Below are positions 1 to 11,447 of a stretch of DNA of 64,000 nt, piece by piece. The stretch is from positions 151,771-215,770 of the forward strand of contig MLAK01000616.1 of NCBI GenBank assembly GCA_001839685.1. Direction: 5' to 3'. Origin of the DNA: Tritrichomonas foetus. Its lineage: Eukaryota; Parabasalia; Tritrichomonadida; Tritrichomonadidae. The notes below the pieces were generated by a model. That model was not told where the DNA came from, did no database searches, and saw only the letters and a list, made by a program, of their open reading frames with translations. Position numbers and translations under genes: made by a program. How positions within the stretch are numbered: the first letter of the stretch is position 1; each line of letters starts with the position of its first letter.

Positions 1-1
1 T

Positions 2-2389
2 TTGCAAAATCAAGAAAAATCATTTGAAGAAAAAAATAGAGAACTTTTTAATCAGTTAAAATCTGCCAAAAGTGTCTCTTCAATGAATGAGTCCCTCATG
101 CATCAACTCACAGAACTTCAATCACAAAATTACAGCCGAAAATTCTCAGACTCCCAAAAGTTGAGTCATAACTACTGTCAAAACATCAATCCAAATTCTA
201 CTTTTGATTCAGACACACTTCTGCATGAAATTAAAATCCTTCAAGAAGAAAACAAAGAATTACGACAAGAAAATCAAACAATTCTTTCAAAAATTGGAGA
301 TATTACACCTGTTGACTTAAATTCACAAACAAATGATTCACTTGTTCAAGAATTTTTACGCTTGAAAGCACAAAATGAACATATTAAGAATGAAATTCAT
401 AACATTTGTACACAATCAACAATTAGCAACAGTAATTTAAACCCACTTATTGAAAACAAAGAATTGAAAAGTAAAATTCTCGCTTTAAACGAATCAATTA
501 ATCAAACTACTTTCGAAGATGATAGTCTTCTTCATAGTATTTTGAATCAACAACGAATTGAAAACTTAAAACAGCTCAACCAAAGCCAAACAGCTCACAA
601 TAAAGAAAACAATGGAAATAAAACTAATGAAGAGTCAATGTTGAGTATTATTCGAGAAAATGGAAATTTAAGAAGTTTGCTAGAAAATGGAGAAATTAGC
701 TTAAGCTCAGTTGAGTCTTTATTGAAAGAAGTTGAAGAATTAAAGAAAGAAAATGAAAAACTTCGTGAAAAAAATGAAAAAATATGCCAAACAAATGAAT
801 TCACCAACAACAGCAATATTAATCAAATATTTAACGAAGAAGAGGAAGAAGACATCCTTAAAAGCTCAGTTGATGATGTAGAATCAGATCAACAACATCA
901 GAATTATTCAAATCCAGACCAATATAATGAGCTCCTTGAAGAAGAAGAAAATCCAATTGAATCAGGCAGTGATGACTACAGAAACATTCATACAAATGAA
1001 GATATTAATGAATATGATCCATTTGATGAGGAAGAAGAAGTTTCAATGAATAAATCAATTGATGAAAAATACCAACAAGTATGTGAAGAAAATGAAGAAC
1101 TTAAATCAACAATCGAAGTAATGCAAGATGAAATTAATGACCTTCAAACTCATTTGCAAGATGTTGTTTCAATTCAACTTCATTCCACTCTTGCTGAGCT
1201 TGATGATGTTCGAGTTGGAAATCAGGCTTTAATGCAACACACGTACAATCTTGAGCTTCTAAAAGAAGAAAATAGCTTTTTGAGATCAAAAATAATGAGT
1301 CTTGAGTCACAGCATTCAAATTTACAACAAAGTTTAACACAAAAAGATGATCAAGACAACAAAAGCAAAATAATTAAAGGGCTTATGGATGAAAACGAAA
1401 ATCTGAAAAAAGAACTTCAAGATCGAATTTCCAGTAGTAATCGAAATTCCCAAATGAGTCCAATAAAATCTGATTTACGAATTGTATCTGGTACAATGCT
1501 TGAAAATGATGACAATGATAATTTTCGAGAAAAAACTGAAGAAATGCGAACAGTTCTAAAAACAATAAGCAAAAGCACAACAGCTACAACTGACTCATCA
1601 AATGATGATGATTCAATTACTGACAACGAAAAGGGCTCAATTCCAATTGACTATCAATCAATCAAGCGTGAAAATGCAGAACTTAAAGAAATGATAGGAA
1701 AACTTGAACCAAGTGGAGTTTTGCAGGGTTACAGCAATACTCAATTAATGGATAGGATAAAAGAACTGGAAAATGACATTTCTGTAACACACAATCAAGT
1801 TCAACTCCTTGAAATGACCAATGCAGATTTACTTCAACGGATTGATGATTTTTCCAACAATGAATCTCAAATTGTTGTTAGATATGAACAAGAAAATGAC
1901 AATCTGCGAAAAGAAATTGAAAAATTACAAGAAAGAAACATGAGTTTATCACTTTGCAGTGAAAAGAGTCAAGAAGTTGTTGAAGTTTTTGACAATTTTA
2001 AACAACAAATTTCCGAACTTCAAGATTCGCTTGCTGAAATGCAGCAAGAAAATTTGGATCTTCAACGCAAAGCAGAAGATGCAAATGCAAGTACAGTTGA
2101 AAAAGATGAAATTATTGAAGACCAAGCACAAAAAATTAGTCATCTTTCTGATTTGATTGACAAGTTCAAGCAAGAAACTGATGCAATGAGGGAAAGAGTT
2201 GACAATGCAATTTCTTCATTTGAGAATTCAGAAAATGGATTAAAAATAGAAAATGAAAGATTGAAAAAGCAATTAGAAAGTTTTCATAATGAAGAAGAAT
2301 TATATATCAGTTTTGAAAACGAAGAAGATGATGTTTTATTTGAAGAGGATGAGGAAGAAGAAGAAAATTTAGATCGAAACGTATTTTAA
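2..2389 (+). CDS. Long acidic coiled-coil protein, 5' end outside window
   Basis: The frame is open at the left edge and its first codon here is TTG, so the true start lies upstream and this is a C-terminal part of about 795 residues. The protein is almost entirely coiled-coil, rich in Glu, Asn, Gln, Lys and Leu, with recurring blocks such as LKEENEKL and LLKEVEELKKENEKL. Short acidic stretches (around residues 280-345 and the last 30 residues, with runs of E and D) interrupt the helices. No catalytic or membrane segment is seen. It could be a structural, golgin-like or cytoskeletal scaffold, but composition alone does not decide. The stop is TAA followed by A, giving TAAA, which fits a trichomonad polyadenylation signal overlapping the stop. 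It converges with the BEACH gene on the other strand. Confidence 0.85.
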   Translation: MQNQEKSFEEKNRELFNQLKSAKSVSSMNESLMHQLTELQSQNYSRKFSDSQKLSHNYCQNINPNSTFDSDTLLHEIKILQEENKELRQENQTILSKIGDITPVDLNSQTNDSLVQEFLRLKAQNEHIKNEIHNICTQSTISNSNLNPLIENKELKSKILALNESINQTTFEDDSLLHSILNQQRIENLKQLNQSQTAHNKENNGNKTNEESMLSIIRENGNLRSLLENGEISLSSVESLLKEVEELKKENEKLREKNEKICQTNEFTNNSNINQIFNEEEEEDILKSSVDDVESDQQHQNYSNPDQYNELLEEEENPIESGSDDYRNIHTNEDINEYDPFDEEEEVSMNKSIDEKYQQVCEENEELKSTIEVMQDEINDLQTHLQDVVSIQLHSTLAELDDVRVGNQALMQHTYNLELLKEENSFLRSKIMSLESQHSNLQQSLTQKDDQDNKSKIIKGLMDENENLKKELQDRISSSNRNSQMSPIKSDLRIVSGTMLENDDNDNFREKTEEMRTVLKTISKSTTATTDSSNDDDSITDNEKGSIPIDYQSIKRENAELKEMIGKLEPSGVLQGYSNTQLMDRIKELENDISVTHNQVQLLEMTNADLLQRIDDFSNNESQIVVRYEQENDNLRKEIEKLQERNMSLSLCSEKSQEVVEVFDNFKQQISELQDSLAEMQQENLDLQRKAEDANASTVEKDEIIEDQAQKISHLSDLIDKFKQETDAMRERVDNAISSFENSENGLKIENERLKKQLESFHNEEELYISFENEEDDVLFEEDEEEEENLDRNVF

Positions 2390-2765
2390 ATTTGTTTGAT
2401 ATTTATTTTATTTTATTTATATCTCTTTATTTCACTTTATTGGATATTATTTCATACAATTTTAATTCTTCTTTTATTCAAATGAGTTTTCATAAATTAC
2501 AACAGGTTTAAAAAAGAGATAAAAATCCTCAAATCAGAATGATTGTTTATCATATTTATGGTACATCCTTTTTCTATTAATCAGAAAAATAATCTAGTTA
2601 AATATATATATATATATAAAGATTAGATTTTCAATAATTAATAATAGATATTTAGAATGTTGATTTCCATCAATATTCATTCTTTTTTTTACAATTTATT
2701 TAAGAAATAAGGAATTAAAAGTTAGTGTATTTACACAAACAATAGAATATAAAGATATACTAATT
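2390..2765. other. Convergent intergenic region with AT microsatellite
   Basis: This 376 bp lies between two genes that end towards each other, so it holds two 3' ends and no promoter is expected. It is very AT-rich and includes an alternating AT run at about 2602-2618. I see no coding potential. Confidence 0.7.
2602..2618. repeat. (AT)n microsatellite
   Basis: An uninterrupted alternating A/T tract of about 17 nt lies in the convergent 3' region. Confidence 0.85.
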
Positions 2766-5700
2766 TTATAAACCAAATTGATATGATAGCAAATTACCAT
2801 TTGCTAATGACAAAAATAGTTCGTTTCGTTCTTTGCTAAATGTTGAAATACAAACTTCACTTTCAACTTCTCCATAAACTGCTCTTCTTGTCAGATCCGT
2901 TACACTGTGCATGAAAATCTTTAAAGTGCTCATTGAAATAAACAAATACTGAGAACGATCAGGAAATTCACACAAACAGGAACTTGTAATTGATCCAGGG
3001 ACTTTACAAACTTCGACAATTCGTTGTGATAAATCATAAGTTTCAATGATTGATGTAACATCCATTAAATTTCTTTCTTCATAAAACAAAATAGTGAAGC
3101 CAAGTGTTGAAATTAAAATATTTTTTGGAATTCTTTCCAATTTGATTGAACGAATAAAAATAGAATTAATTGCAGATGAATATGAGAAAACTCCAATTTT
3201 ATCAACAGATGCAATTAGATCCATGTCATAATTATAATCAATACAATTAATTTTATGATTATGGGCATGGACATGTGAATTCATTCTTTTCTTAGAAATG
3301 CTCCAAATGCATAATGATGTATCTTGTGAACTTGAAATCACAAAATCATGATCAGCTGCAATAGCAGTAATTGTTGATTGATGTTCAGTTGATGTAAAGA
3401 TTTCTTTATGGCGAGAAACATCAATAACATCAAAAACTTGACTCCAAGGATTAGAAACAACAAAAGAATTGTTTTCTTCTAAAATTTTTGTAAATTTGTC
3501 AATGATATTAGTAGTCGCCAAATTCATCGGAAAATTCAATCCAAATTTCGAAACCAAACGGAAGCTTAAATTATTATTATTACCAGATATGACATCAAGT
3601 TGAGCTTGCATTAATGTTCCAGGAAGGAGAATTGCCATCATTTCATTTTGTGTACACCAAAGTTTCATTGGTTTGAATTGTTTATAACGTAAAATTGGAA
3701 CAATTCGCAAAGAATTTCGAAAATCAGGTGAAAATGGAGGAATTCGTTTTGGATGACTTTGCGAAAACAATTTTGATGGATTTACACCAAAATTAGCAGC
3801 ATGAGTCATGATATGGTCTTTTTCATCAGGATTGCATTTATCAAAATAGGAGGGATCGCTAAAGTTATGGAATAAATTATTCGCTTGGATATCTTGTTGC
3901 TTAAAACCAAAAATTAAATCAATCCATTCATTTAGTGATGACGAAACTATTGGCGATTCTAAAGCAAGTCGATTCAAAGCAATGAAAAGTGAAGGACTTT
4001 TTGCCCATTTTGGTAAAACAACATCATTAATTCCTTTTCCTAAGTCGAAATTATTTGAATTTAATAAAAATTCGCATGTTGAATAAAATTCTGGAATAAG
4101 TTCCCGGAAATCATTATTCAACGAAACACATGAAGCAAAACTATCTTCAATTGAACAAAATAATCTACCAGGATGATCAAATCTTCCACTTTGTAAGGCA
4201 ATATGTAAAGTTGTGAATGGCTCACATCGAATTAAGAAATAGGTGACAAAACCAGGCGAGGAATAATGCAATCGATAAAGCGAAGGGGCACCGACACCAA
4301 TCTCATTTGAAGTAAGTTCTTGATACATAGCTTTAAGATTTTCTAATCGTTCTTCATTTAATGCACCGATTGGTTTCGATAAATTTCGATAATTTTTGGT
4401 ATCAAATAAATCCAAAACATCACTGGAATAATTGGTTAAAACCCAAGGGAAAACTGGGTATTGTGCAATGTCATTAAATGATCGACCACTAAACATATTC
4501 AGCCAATAAATGTATTCATAATTACTAATTTTCCCAGTTTTCCATTTTGAAGTGAATTCATCAATTTTTGATAATTTTTTACAGCCGACACTTTTCATTT
4601 TTCCAATAAAAGTTTTTAGAATTTTATTGTCTTCAAATATGAAAAAGTAACTGCTTCGTTTATCTGTGAAAACCTCTGCACCAATTTTTTGATGCAAAAA
4701 TCTTCTTTTCATTAAAAACTTTATGTTTTCATAGAAAATTTCGACCATTTTTGGTCGTGATTCTTTCTTTTGTCCAAATTCATCTGTAACTTCAATTGAT
4801 TCAAATGATAAAGAATTTGATGTGAAGTAAATTGTTCCTTTATAATAAGCTTTAACAGTAACAAGTGTGCAATCTAGCTTAAAGATGGAATTCCTTAGCT
4901 TTTCTAAATAAGCTCCAATATCATTAACAATCTCATTTTGTCCAAAAAATGTTCTTTTTATTGTTTCAGCTCCAGTTGAACTATCTCGAGCTAGTGAAGC
5001 ATCCTTATGATTATTGAAATGACGATTGACTTTAGTTTTCATTCTTCGACCAAAAGAATCTAAACAATCGTCCAATTTCCAATGAAGCCCTTCAGAAGAA
5101 GTAGCATTCCAGATTGCTCCACTTTCTACAAGCTTTAATGAAATTGTTGTCCAAATTCTATGATTTTGACGTGAAAGTCTTGCTAAAGATTCACAATTTT
5201 CCTTTATCATTTCATCAAATTTCGGTAAATTCATATTTAATTGGTTTAGCCTTAATTTTTCTGTTGTGTAGATTTCTTCAAGGTGTTCAAATAGTAATTT
5301 GGAAACATTCTGCTTTATCTCATCAAAATGCTTTTGATATTTTTGTCGATCGACTTTCAGTAAATTTTCTAATTCTTCTTGTGAGTTTTCCATTATATTT
5401 CCAGATAAATATTTATTCAGTAATATAGTTGCATTTTCATTCTCTTTGAAATCATTATAAAGAATATTTAAAACTAATTTGGAATGTCGAGATGATAAAA
5501 TTTCATTTATCTTCTCTAGAAAAACCAAAGCAATTTCAGCATTTTCAATAACAATTCGATGAATCAATAACAAAAGTGTTGATGAAATTGAAATATCTGA
5601 TTGTTCAAAAAGTGGAATTTCTTTATTAATTAATTCTTTATTTTTCAATGCAGCCGCAATACAAAGTTTTATTATTTCGAAATCTTCTTGACTGGGATTT

Positions 5701-8700
5701 GAATTTAAAGAAGAATTAAAGATCGGTGTTGGAATTGGAACATTAACGACGAATTTACTTAATTGTGTTAAATCTCTCATTAATTCGGAATTAATTTGGA
5801 TTTTATCCATTTTTGGGGAATAAAAAAGGAATTTTATTGTTTCCAAAACAATAATAGATGAATTTCTATATATTAAAGCGTGTTTAAAGAAAAGCAAAAT
5901 CATTTTCGAGAAATCAAGTTGATAAACAGTTGAAAAAATCAAAAATATGATTTCAATTTCTTCTAAAGTGGCTTGATCATTTGGGAAAGAAGCTTTGGCA
6001 ATCATTAAAATCCAATCATCAATTTTTGTTGTGTCATTTTGGAATAAAGATAAAAACAAAAGCCATAATGGCCAATAAATGCAATTAACAATATTTTTAC
6101 GGGAAATATCATACACATTCAACGAATTATAAATTAATTGTGAAATTTCTTCAGATCGCTGTGGGAAACACGGAAGGAAGAAACAAATTAATGGAAGAAA
6201 ATGAGGATTTTCAATAAATTGAACTTTTGCAGATTTTTGATGTGAAAAAATTAAAGAAATAATTAAATCAAGAGATTTTTCGGTGATTTTTTCTAAGTTT
6301 AGAAGTGGAAGCATGCTTAGAATATGTAAAGAAAGCTGTGATTCTGGTTTTTGTTTAGAAATAACCGAAAATATTTCAAAAATATTTAGCCAAATTTCTT
6401 CATTATCTAAATATGTTTCGAATAACTTGAAAAATGGGGAATAATAATCAAACTTTCTTAATAATTCTATTCCATTATCATGTTTATTCAAAGCTGTTGA
6501 TAATGCTTTTAGCGCATTTAATGTAAAAGAAGGATTTTTTGAGTCAGTTGCAGCAGAAAGTAAAGAAACAAAATCTTCATCTGAGAATTTAAAAGAAGAA
6601 AATTTATCAATTAAATTCCAAATATGTAAATTTTCTAAAATGGTCGATGAAAAGAATTCTCGAACGTTAAAAAACTTTGTAAATAAATTTGGATCACTTC
6701 CAAGAACGATAGGTAGAATTGTTTGTATATATTTATCGTGATATTCTGATGATAGCTTTTGAAGAATATTCCAGTTACCAAAAATATTGACAAGTAGCTC
6801 GGTTCGAAGTTCAGTGGTTTTTACAACACGATAAATATCACATAAACATTGAATTACATCGAATTTCATTTTTGAAGGTAAAATGTCTGATAATGCTCTG
6901 AAAAATGACCGCTCAACTAGCATTTGTTCATTATTTTTAGTTATTGATAAAACTGATTTCAGTAAAATTAATGGATCTGTTTTAGATATTTCAAAAAGAG
7001 GCAAAATCACATTAATTCCACCACAGTTTGAAATGGTATTGGTAATGCAAACAGTATACGGAACATAAAATCCATTAAACTCAGCGTCACCAAAGGAATT
7101 ATTATTACTTTGAGAAATATTTGGACAAATAGAATTTTCAATAACACGCGCAGAATAACAGGCAATTGAATTTAAACTATTATCATAAAATGTTATTTTT
7201 TCAATATCACAGGCAACATTTTTAACCAAAAATGTTAAGGAAATCAGATTAATTAAAGGAGGAAATTTCAACTCGCAAAATGCCTGATTATCAACATTGA
7301 TTGAAATATGTTTTTTATTAATGAAAATGTTCATTTTTAACCATTTTAAGCTTGCCAGTTTTTTATTTGTGTTGACTTCAATATTGGTATTAGTGGAAGA
7401 ATTATTATATTTCAAAATTGGTTGAAGATCAATTAATTTGATTGAAAATGACGCTTCAATTCCATTTAAATAAATCGAAACAAATTCAAAACTTCCTTTT
7501 TCGCTTGGTTTATCAAATCTAACAAAAAATGAAATATTTGGTTTGCTATCAATTCGAACAGGTCCAACTTTAAAATTAGTATAAAATTTATCAATATGGA
7601 AAAATGAAGTCATATCATTGGTTGATGATAACTGAATGATATCAGAGAAGACTTGAAGGAGTTTCAAATTATTTTTCATTTGAATTTTATGTAAATAAAC
7701 TTTAAATTCATTTGGTGTAAAGAAAGAAGACCCAACAATTTTAAGAAGATTGACATATTCAGGAATATCCTCAAATACATCCAGGATTGAAATTCCAATA
7801 TCTGCTTGTGAACAATGAAAACGATTAATTAATGAATATTTGCATTTGGAAGCTAATTCGGAACAAACATCTTTAAAATATTTACTCTTTTTTGAAACTG
7901 ATATTAATAATTTTAAGCCTTCAACATTCCTAATTAATGAATCATCACCTAATAAAGTGAATCGCCATAATATTTGAAGATCACATAGTTGAATAGTATT
8001 CTTTAAAAATAAATCTTTCCAAGTTTCTTGGAAACACCAGATAGGATTACTTAATTCTCGTAAAAATAAAGAACTGCTGTTGCATAAATTAGTTATGAAA
8101 GAAAGAATTGAAAGTGAAAATTCAAAATCGTCTGTAGATTGAACCATTTTATGTAAAATTAATAAATATGATGTTTTAATTAAATCTTCACAAATATCCT
8201 TTCTGCTTTTATCAACAGATGAACAAATTGCACTAAAAACTTTTTGCACCATAATTTTCCAATTTCTATCTTTAATTTTTGTAATTGATGCACAGAAATA
8301 GCGATTTATTTCTTCAACAACTAATAAAGTAACACTATCGATTGTTAATGCATATGAAATAACATTTGAAACCAAATCTTGCAGACTAACCTCAAATAAA
8401 AGAGAAATAATATAAGAGCATCGAGTTTTTGGTTCAACAAGTTCAACTACAGAATATTGACAAATATTTTTAATTATTCCAGTTATTCTTGATCTTCTTT
8501 GAACAAAAGCATTTAAATTTTTTGATGCTTGATGAACAAGAGTGTATTTAAAATTGGAATCAACGTGATAAAGAGTATCAATTAATGATGAATGACGAAT
8601 TTGTTCACAAAATTTTTGTGGGCAAAAAACAAGAAGCTGTTCAATAATACACAAAATATTATCAATATTAGGAGTTAATAAAATATTTGATAAAGTTTCA

Positions 8701-10319
8701 ATCAAAAGAATTTGATTTGATTCAAAAGAACTAAAGCATTTAATGATAAGCTCCTCAATTATACAAATAAAATCTTTTTCATATTTTTCAAGTTCAGTAA
8801 ATGCATTGTCACTTAAAATAACAGTCCATAATGAATTTTCATTTATTTCATGACATAAAATCTTTCCAGGTAAAAACTTCGATACAAATATGATAAATAA
8901 ATAATGACTGAGTTCGGTTTTTTTGGAAAATTTGGAAAATAAAACTTTGCAAAATGAAGAAGCAAAATTTGGATGTTTTTCCATCAATTGTTTAAATAAA
9001 TAAAATAATTCTGGAATGGTTTTATTGACATTTAATGACAGTGGAAATTCTTCAAAAGTTTTCTTTTCTGTTTTTTTATGAAAATCTACTTTCACTAAAT
9101 CCTGTTCAATGAAATCGAATTCTGGATTTTCATACAAGTTCGCGCCAAGGATCAGATCAGTTTTTTCAGATTGTTTTTGTTTAAAAGGATGCTGTGAAAT
9201 AACTTTAAAAGAAGCTTTAAGAAAATCAAGTAAAGCTTTCGAAAGAATCTCTAAATCAATTGTCAGAAAAGGTGGTTCAGCACTTTTTATCTCTAAACTA
9301 TTCAAATTGTAAAAATACTGAAGAATCATTTTTCCAATGTCATAATAACTTAATTCTTTACAACTTAAATTGTTTGGATCAGAAATTGAATGATTTTGAT
9401 CCAATTCATTGTTGAGGCCGGATTTGATGATGCTTTCATGAAAAACTTCTGATTTTTGTTTGGATAAGAAGAATAATTCATGCATGATGAAAGCCATGAT
9501 ATTTGACTCTGTTTTTGGTGAATCGATTCTGATTTTATTTGATGTGAATATTTTTAGGCTTTTTTCTAAAATAGATTTATTTGCATCATTAAAAAAGTTC
9601 CCTGAAACCACCCGTGAGCAATAAAGAGAAATAAATGAAATGCATGGATAAAAATAGGGTTCAATTGGCTTTTCTGTATTTGAAAAATAGTTAATTAAAT
9701 GATTAATCATAATTTCTACGAAGGATCGAATGGGTGAACCATCAGGAGTACTCAAAATTCTAATAGTATACATTTGAATGTACTCTAAAATTGGAGTAAG
9801 AACATACAATATAAAATCAGAAATAATTTCATCTTTGCACATAAATATTACAGTATGAACCATAGAATATTTCTCTAGAAACCAAATTGGAAATAATGGA
9901 GCATCTTCATTGTTTAATAAATATTGGAATTTCAAATAAAATTGATGGAAAAAGGCAATCGAGAATCTAATCAAATGTGGTTCTGCTAAACTTAGAATAG
10001 CTTTTTTATTTAATAAATTTTTATCTGCAAGAAATGTTTGACAAAATTCAAAATAATCTAATCCAATTTGTTGATCAAATTTGAGATAACCTGGAAGAAT
10101 GTTTTCTGGATTTTCTTCGATTTCTTTGGCATGGATGTACAGCGATTTTGATGGAATTGTCTCAAATGAAAATGATTGAATTTGGGATGAAAATGGTGGA
10201 GTGATGTTTGCGGCTGATTTTGGATACTTTACAGTAAAATAGCGAATCCAGAATTTGTGTTTTGGATCAGATAATTTGAGACCAGTTAATTTTTTGAAAG
10301 AGGCTTTCAGCTTCTTCAT
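2766..10319 (-). CDS. BEACH-WD40 protein (LYST/neurobeachin/WDFY family)
   Basis: A giant 2517-residue protein. The first ~900 residues look like helical (armadillo-like) repeats. Residues ~920-1045 are beta-rich and look like the concanavalin A-like module typical of the family. A PH-BEACH domain follows at ~1796-1910, then the BEACH domain at ~1915-2190, with the characteristic NMFSGRSFNDIAQYPVFPWV. WD40-like repeats end the protein (SSQDTSLCIWSI near 2320). BEACH proteins act in lysosome-related organelle size, membrane traffic and autophagy, generally as membrane-associated scaffolds. The length is within the 2000-3800 usual for the class. The start ATG is preceded by CCATTA, an Inr-like element only about 4 nt upstream, and the stop is TAA followed by AA. 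I cannot assign LYST, neurobeachin or WDFY subclass from the sequence alone. Confidence 0.93.
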   Translation of the reverse strand: MKKLKASFKKLTGLKLSDPKHKFWIRYFTVKYPKSAANITPPFSSQIQSFSFETIPSKSLYIHAKEIEENPENILPGYLKFDQQIGLDYFEFCQTFLADKNLLNKKAILSLAEPHLIRFSIAFFHQFYLKFQYLLNNEDAPLFPIWFLEKYSMVHTVIFMCKDEIISDFILYVLTPILEYIQMYTIRILSTPDGSPIRSFVEIMINHLINYFSNTEKPIEPYFYPCISFISLYCSRVVSGNFFNDANKSILEKSLKIFTSNKIRIDSPKTESNIMAFIMHELFFLSKQKSEVFHESIIKSGLNNELDQNHSISDPNNLSCKELSYYDIGKMILQYFYNLNSLEIKSAEPPFLTIDLEILSKALLDFLKASFKVISQHPFKQKQSEKTDLILGANLYENPEFDFIEQDLVKVDFHKKTEKKTFEEFPLSLNVNKTIPELFYLFKQLMEKHPNFASSFCKVLFSKFSKKTELSHYLFIIFVSKFLPGKILCHEINENSLWTVILSDNAFTELEKYEKDFICIIEELIIKCFSSFESNQILLIETLSNILLTPNIDNILCIIEQLLVFCPQKFCEQIRHSSLIDTLYHVDSNFKYTLVHQASKNLNAFVQRRSRITGIIKNICQYSVVELVEPKTRCSYIISLLFEVSLQDLVSNVISYALTIDSVTLLVVEEINRYFCASITKIKDRNWKIMVQKVFSAICSSVDKSRKDICEDLIKTSYLLILHKMVQSTDDFEFSLSILSFITNLCNSSSLFLRELSNPIWCFQETWKDLFLKNTIQLCDLQILWRFTLLGDDSLIRNVEGLKLLISVSKKSKYFKDVCSELASKCKYSLINRFHCSQADIGISILDVFEDIPEYVNLLKIVGSSFFTPNEFKVYLHKIQMKNNLKLLQVFSDIIQLSSTNDMTSFFHIDKFYTNFKVGPVRIDSKPNISFFVRFDKPSEKGSFEFVSIYLNGIEASFSIKLIDLQPILKYNNSSTNTNIEVNTNKKLASLKWLKMNIFINKKHISINVDNQAFCELKFPPLINLISLTFLVKNVACDIEKITFYDNSLNSIACYSARVIENSICPNISQSNNNSFGDAEFNGFYVPYTVCITNTISNCGGINVILPLFEISKTDPLILLKSVLSITKNNEQMLVERSFFRALSDILPSKMKFDVIQCLCDIYRVVKTTELRTELLVNIFGNWNILQKLSSEYHDKYIQTILPIVLGSDPNLFTKFFNVREFFSSTILENLHIWNLIDKFSSFKFSDEDFVSLLSAATDSKNPSFTLNALKALSTALNKHDNGIELLRKFDYYSPFFKLFETYLDNEEIWLNIFEIFSVISKQKPESQLSLHILSMLPLLNLEKITEKSLDLIISLIFSHQKSAKVQFIENPHFLPLICFFLPCFPQRSEEISQLIYNSLNVYDISRKNIVNCIYWPLWLLFLSLFQNDTTKIDDWILMIAKASFPNDQATLEEIEIIFLIFSTVYQLDFSKMILLFFKHALIYRNSSIIVLETIKFLFYSPKMDKIQINSELMRDLTQLSKFVVNVPIPTPIFNSSLNSNPSQEDFEIIKLCIAAALKNKELINKEIPLFEQSDISISSTLLLLIHRIVIENAEIALVFLEKINEILSSRHSKLVLNILYNDFKENENATILLNKYLSGNIMENSQEELENLLKVDRQKYQKHFDEIKQNVSKLLFEHLEEIYTTEKLRLNQLNMNLPKFDEMIKENCESLARLSRQNHRIWTTISLKLVESGAIWNATSSEGLHWKLDDCLDSFGRRMKTKVNRHFNNHKDASLARDSSTGAETIKRTFFGQNEIVNDIGAYLEKLRNSIFKLDCTLVTVKAYYKGTIYFTSNSLSFESIEVTDEFGQKKESRPKMVEIFYENIKFLMKRRFLHQKIGAEVFTDKRSSYFFIFEDNKILKTFIGKMKSVGCKKLSKIDEFTSKWKTGKISNYEYIYWLNMFSGRSFNDIAQYPVFPWVLTNYSSDVLDLFDTKNYRNLSKPIGALNEERLENLKAMYQELTSNEIGVGAPSLYRLHYSSPGFVTYFLIRCEPFTTLHIALQSGRFDHPGRLFCSIEDSFASCVSLNNDFRELIPEFYSTCEFLLNSNNFDLGKGINDVVLPKWAKSPSLFIALNRLALESPIVSSSLNEWIDLIFGFKQQDIQANNLFHNFSDPSYFDKCNPDEKDHIMTHAANFGVNPSKLFSQSHPKRIPPFSPDFRNSLRIVPILRYKQFKPMKLWCTQNEMMAILLPGTLMQAQLDVISGNNNNLSFRLVSKFGLNFPMNLATTNIIDKFTKILEENNSFVVSNPWSQVFDVIDVSRHKEIFTSTEHQSTITAIAADHDFVISSSQDTSLCIWSISKKRMNSHVHAHNHKINCIDYNYDMDLIASVDKIGVFSYSSAINSIFIRSIKLERIPKNILISTLGFTILFYEERNLMDVTSIIETYDLSQRIVEVCKVPGSITSSCLCEFPDRSQYLFISMSTLKIFMHSVTDLTRRAVYGEVESEVCISTFSKERNELFLSLANGNLLSYQFGL

Positions 10320-10691
10320 TAATGGTAAATTGGCAATTGGTGGTCAAATAAAGGTGATTTAGAACCCTGATTTTATTTTGTGAATATATTGACAATATTA
10401 TGATTCTTTGTGAATTAAAGAATATTTTTAATTTAATATTGAATTTAAATAATATATATTTATGTTATAAAGTGGAAATTTTGAGATTAAAATCTAAATG
10501 TAACATCCGAAAAAAAAACTTGACTGAAATGGTTTTATTCATATGGAAAGATGTTTTCCATTGTTGTTTAGAATTGATGTTGATATTGAAATAGAATGAA
10601 ATAAATAAGAAAAAAAAAAGCTAAATTTGCGAACTTTAATTCAAACAAAACGTGCTATTATCATAGCATCAAAACTAAATCATACTATGTG
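10320..10691. other. Upstream region of the BEACH gene
   Basis: AT-rich, 372 bp. It should hold the promoter of the BEACH gene and the 3' end of the next minus-strand gene. AAAGGTGA at 10350-10357 is a copy of an element seen upstream of other genes in this window. A 64-codon frame at 10400-10594 has no protein-like composition and I do not call it. Confidence 0.6.
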
Positions 10692-11447
10692 CTATTGTGG
10701 AAATTGAAATTTTTTCATTTCATTCGATAAAATTAATAGCTGAACAGATAATTTGTGAATTTGTGAATCAAACTTTCTTGGAGAGCAAGAAGAAAACTTT
10801 CTTTTTTCCAAGTGGCTTATTTTAGATCTAATTTCTGTTGCTGCCTCTTTGGCATGATAAACAACATTGATTATTTCTTTTTTCGTATCAGGATTTTGTA
10901 AACAATACAATTTTGGTAATTTTTGCATTGTTTCTAATATTTCACTTAAGGGTGAAGGCAAAAGCTTTGGGTCATTTTCGGAATATTGAACAAGAATGAT
11001 TTCATTCTCAAGTAAATGGGTGGAAATTGGAGGAGGAGCAATAATGTCAAAAATTATACTTTCGTACTCTTCGTTTTTCTCCATAATATCATTCAGTGAT
11101 GATTTTAATTTTCGATTCATTATTTTCAACTTTTTCTGTTTGATGACTTCCTCCTTAATGGCATTGTCCATCTCATCAATATGGTCTTTAAGCCGTTGGT
11201 TTTCATCTCTTTCTCCACTTATTTTTTGAATCGATAAGTTTGTATTGTGAAGCATTTGCTTGGCGTTACTTCTGGCTGTATTCAAAGTAGTTTCTCTTTC
11301 TTCAAATTTGGCTTTTCGTTCTGAAATTTGTTTAGAAACTGAATTATATTCTTCTTCGAGTAAACAGTTTTCATCTTCAAGCATTTTTATCTGTTTTTGT
11401 AGTGCTGCTATAGCAGCAAGAGCTGCTCTTGAGTTTTCTTTGTCCAT
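10692..11447 (-). CDS. Small coiled-coil protein, unknown function
   Basis: A 251-residue protein starting MDKENSRAALAAIAALQKQI. Residues ~10-135 form a nearly continuous coiled coil with heptad-spaced Leu/Ile and many Glu and Lys. A short proline-containing linker (APPPISTHLLENE, ~140) leads to a mixed helical C-terminal part ending in a basic/serine patch (KRKFSSCSPRKF) and another helix. There is no signal peptide or membrane segment. The ATG is preceded by TTTCAGTTTTAC, close to but not a strict match for the Inr consensus. I do not recognise the family. A cytoskeletal or basal-body component is possible, but that is only a guess from the fold type. Confidence 0.85.
   Translation of the reverse strand: MDKENSRAALAAIAALQKQIKMLEDENCLLEEEYNSVSKQISERKAKFEERETTLNTARSNAKQMLHNTNLSIQKISGERDENQRLKDHIDEMDNAIKEEVIKQKKLKIMNRKLKSSLNDIMEKNEEYESIIFDIIAPPPISTHLLENEIILVQYSENDPKLLPSPLSEILETMQKLPKLYCLQNPDTKKEIINVVYHAKEAATEIRSKISHLEKRKFSSCSPRKFDSQIHKLSVQLLILSNEMKKFQFPQ

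Noticed and set aside
10400..10594. 64-codon frame upstream of the BEACH gene
   Set aside because: Random-looking composition in spacer and no supporting promoter or similarity.
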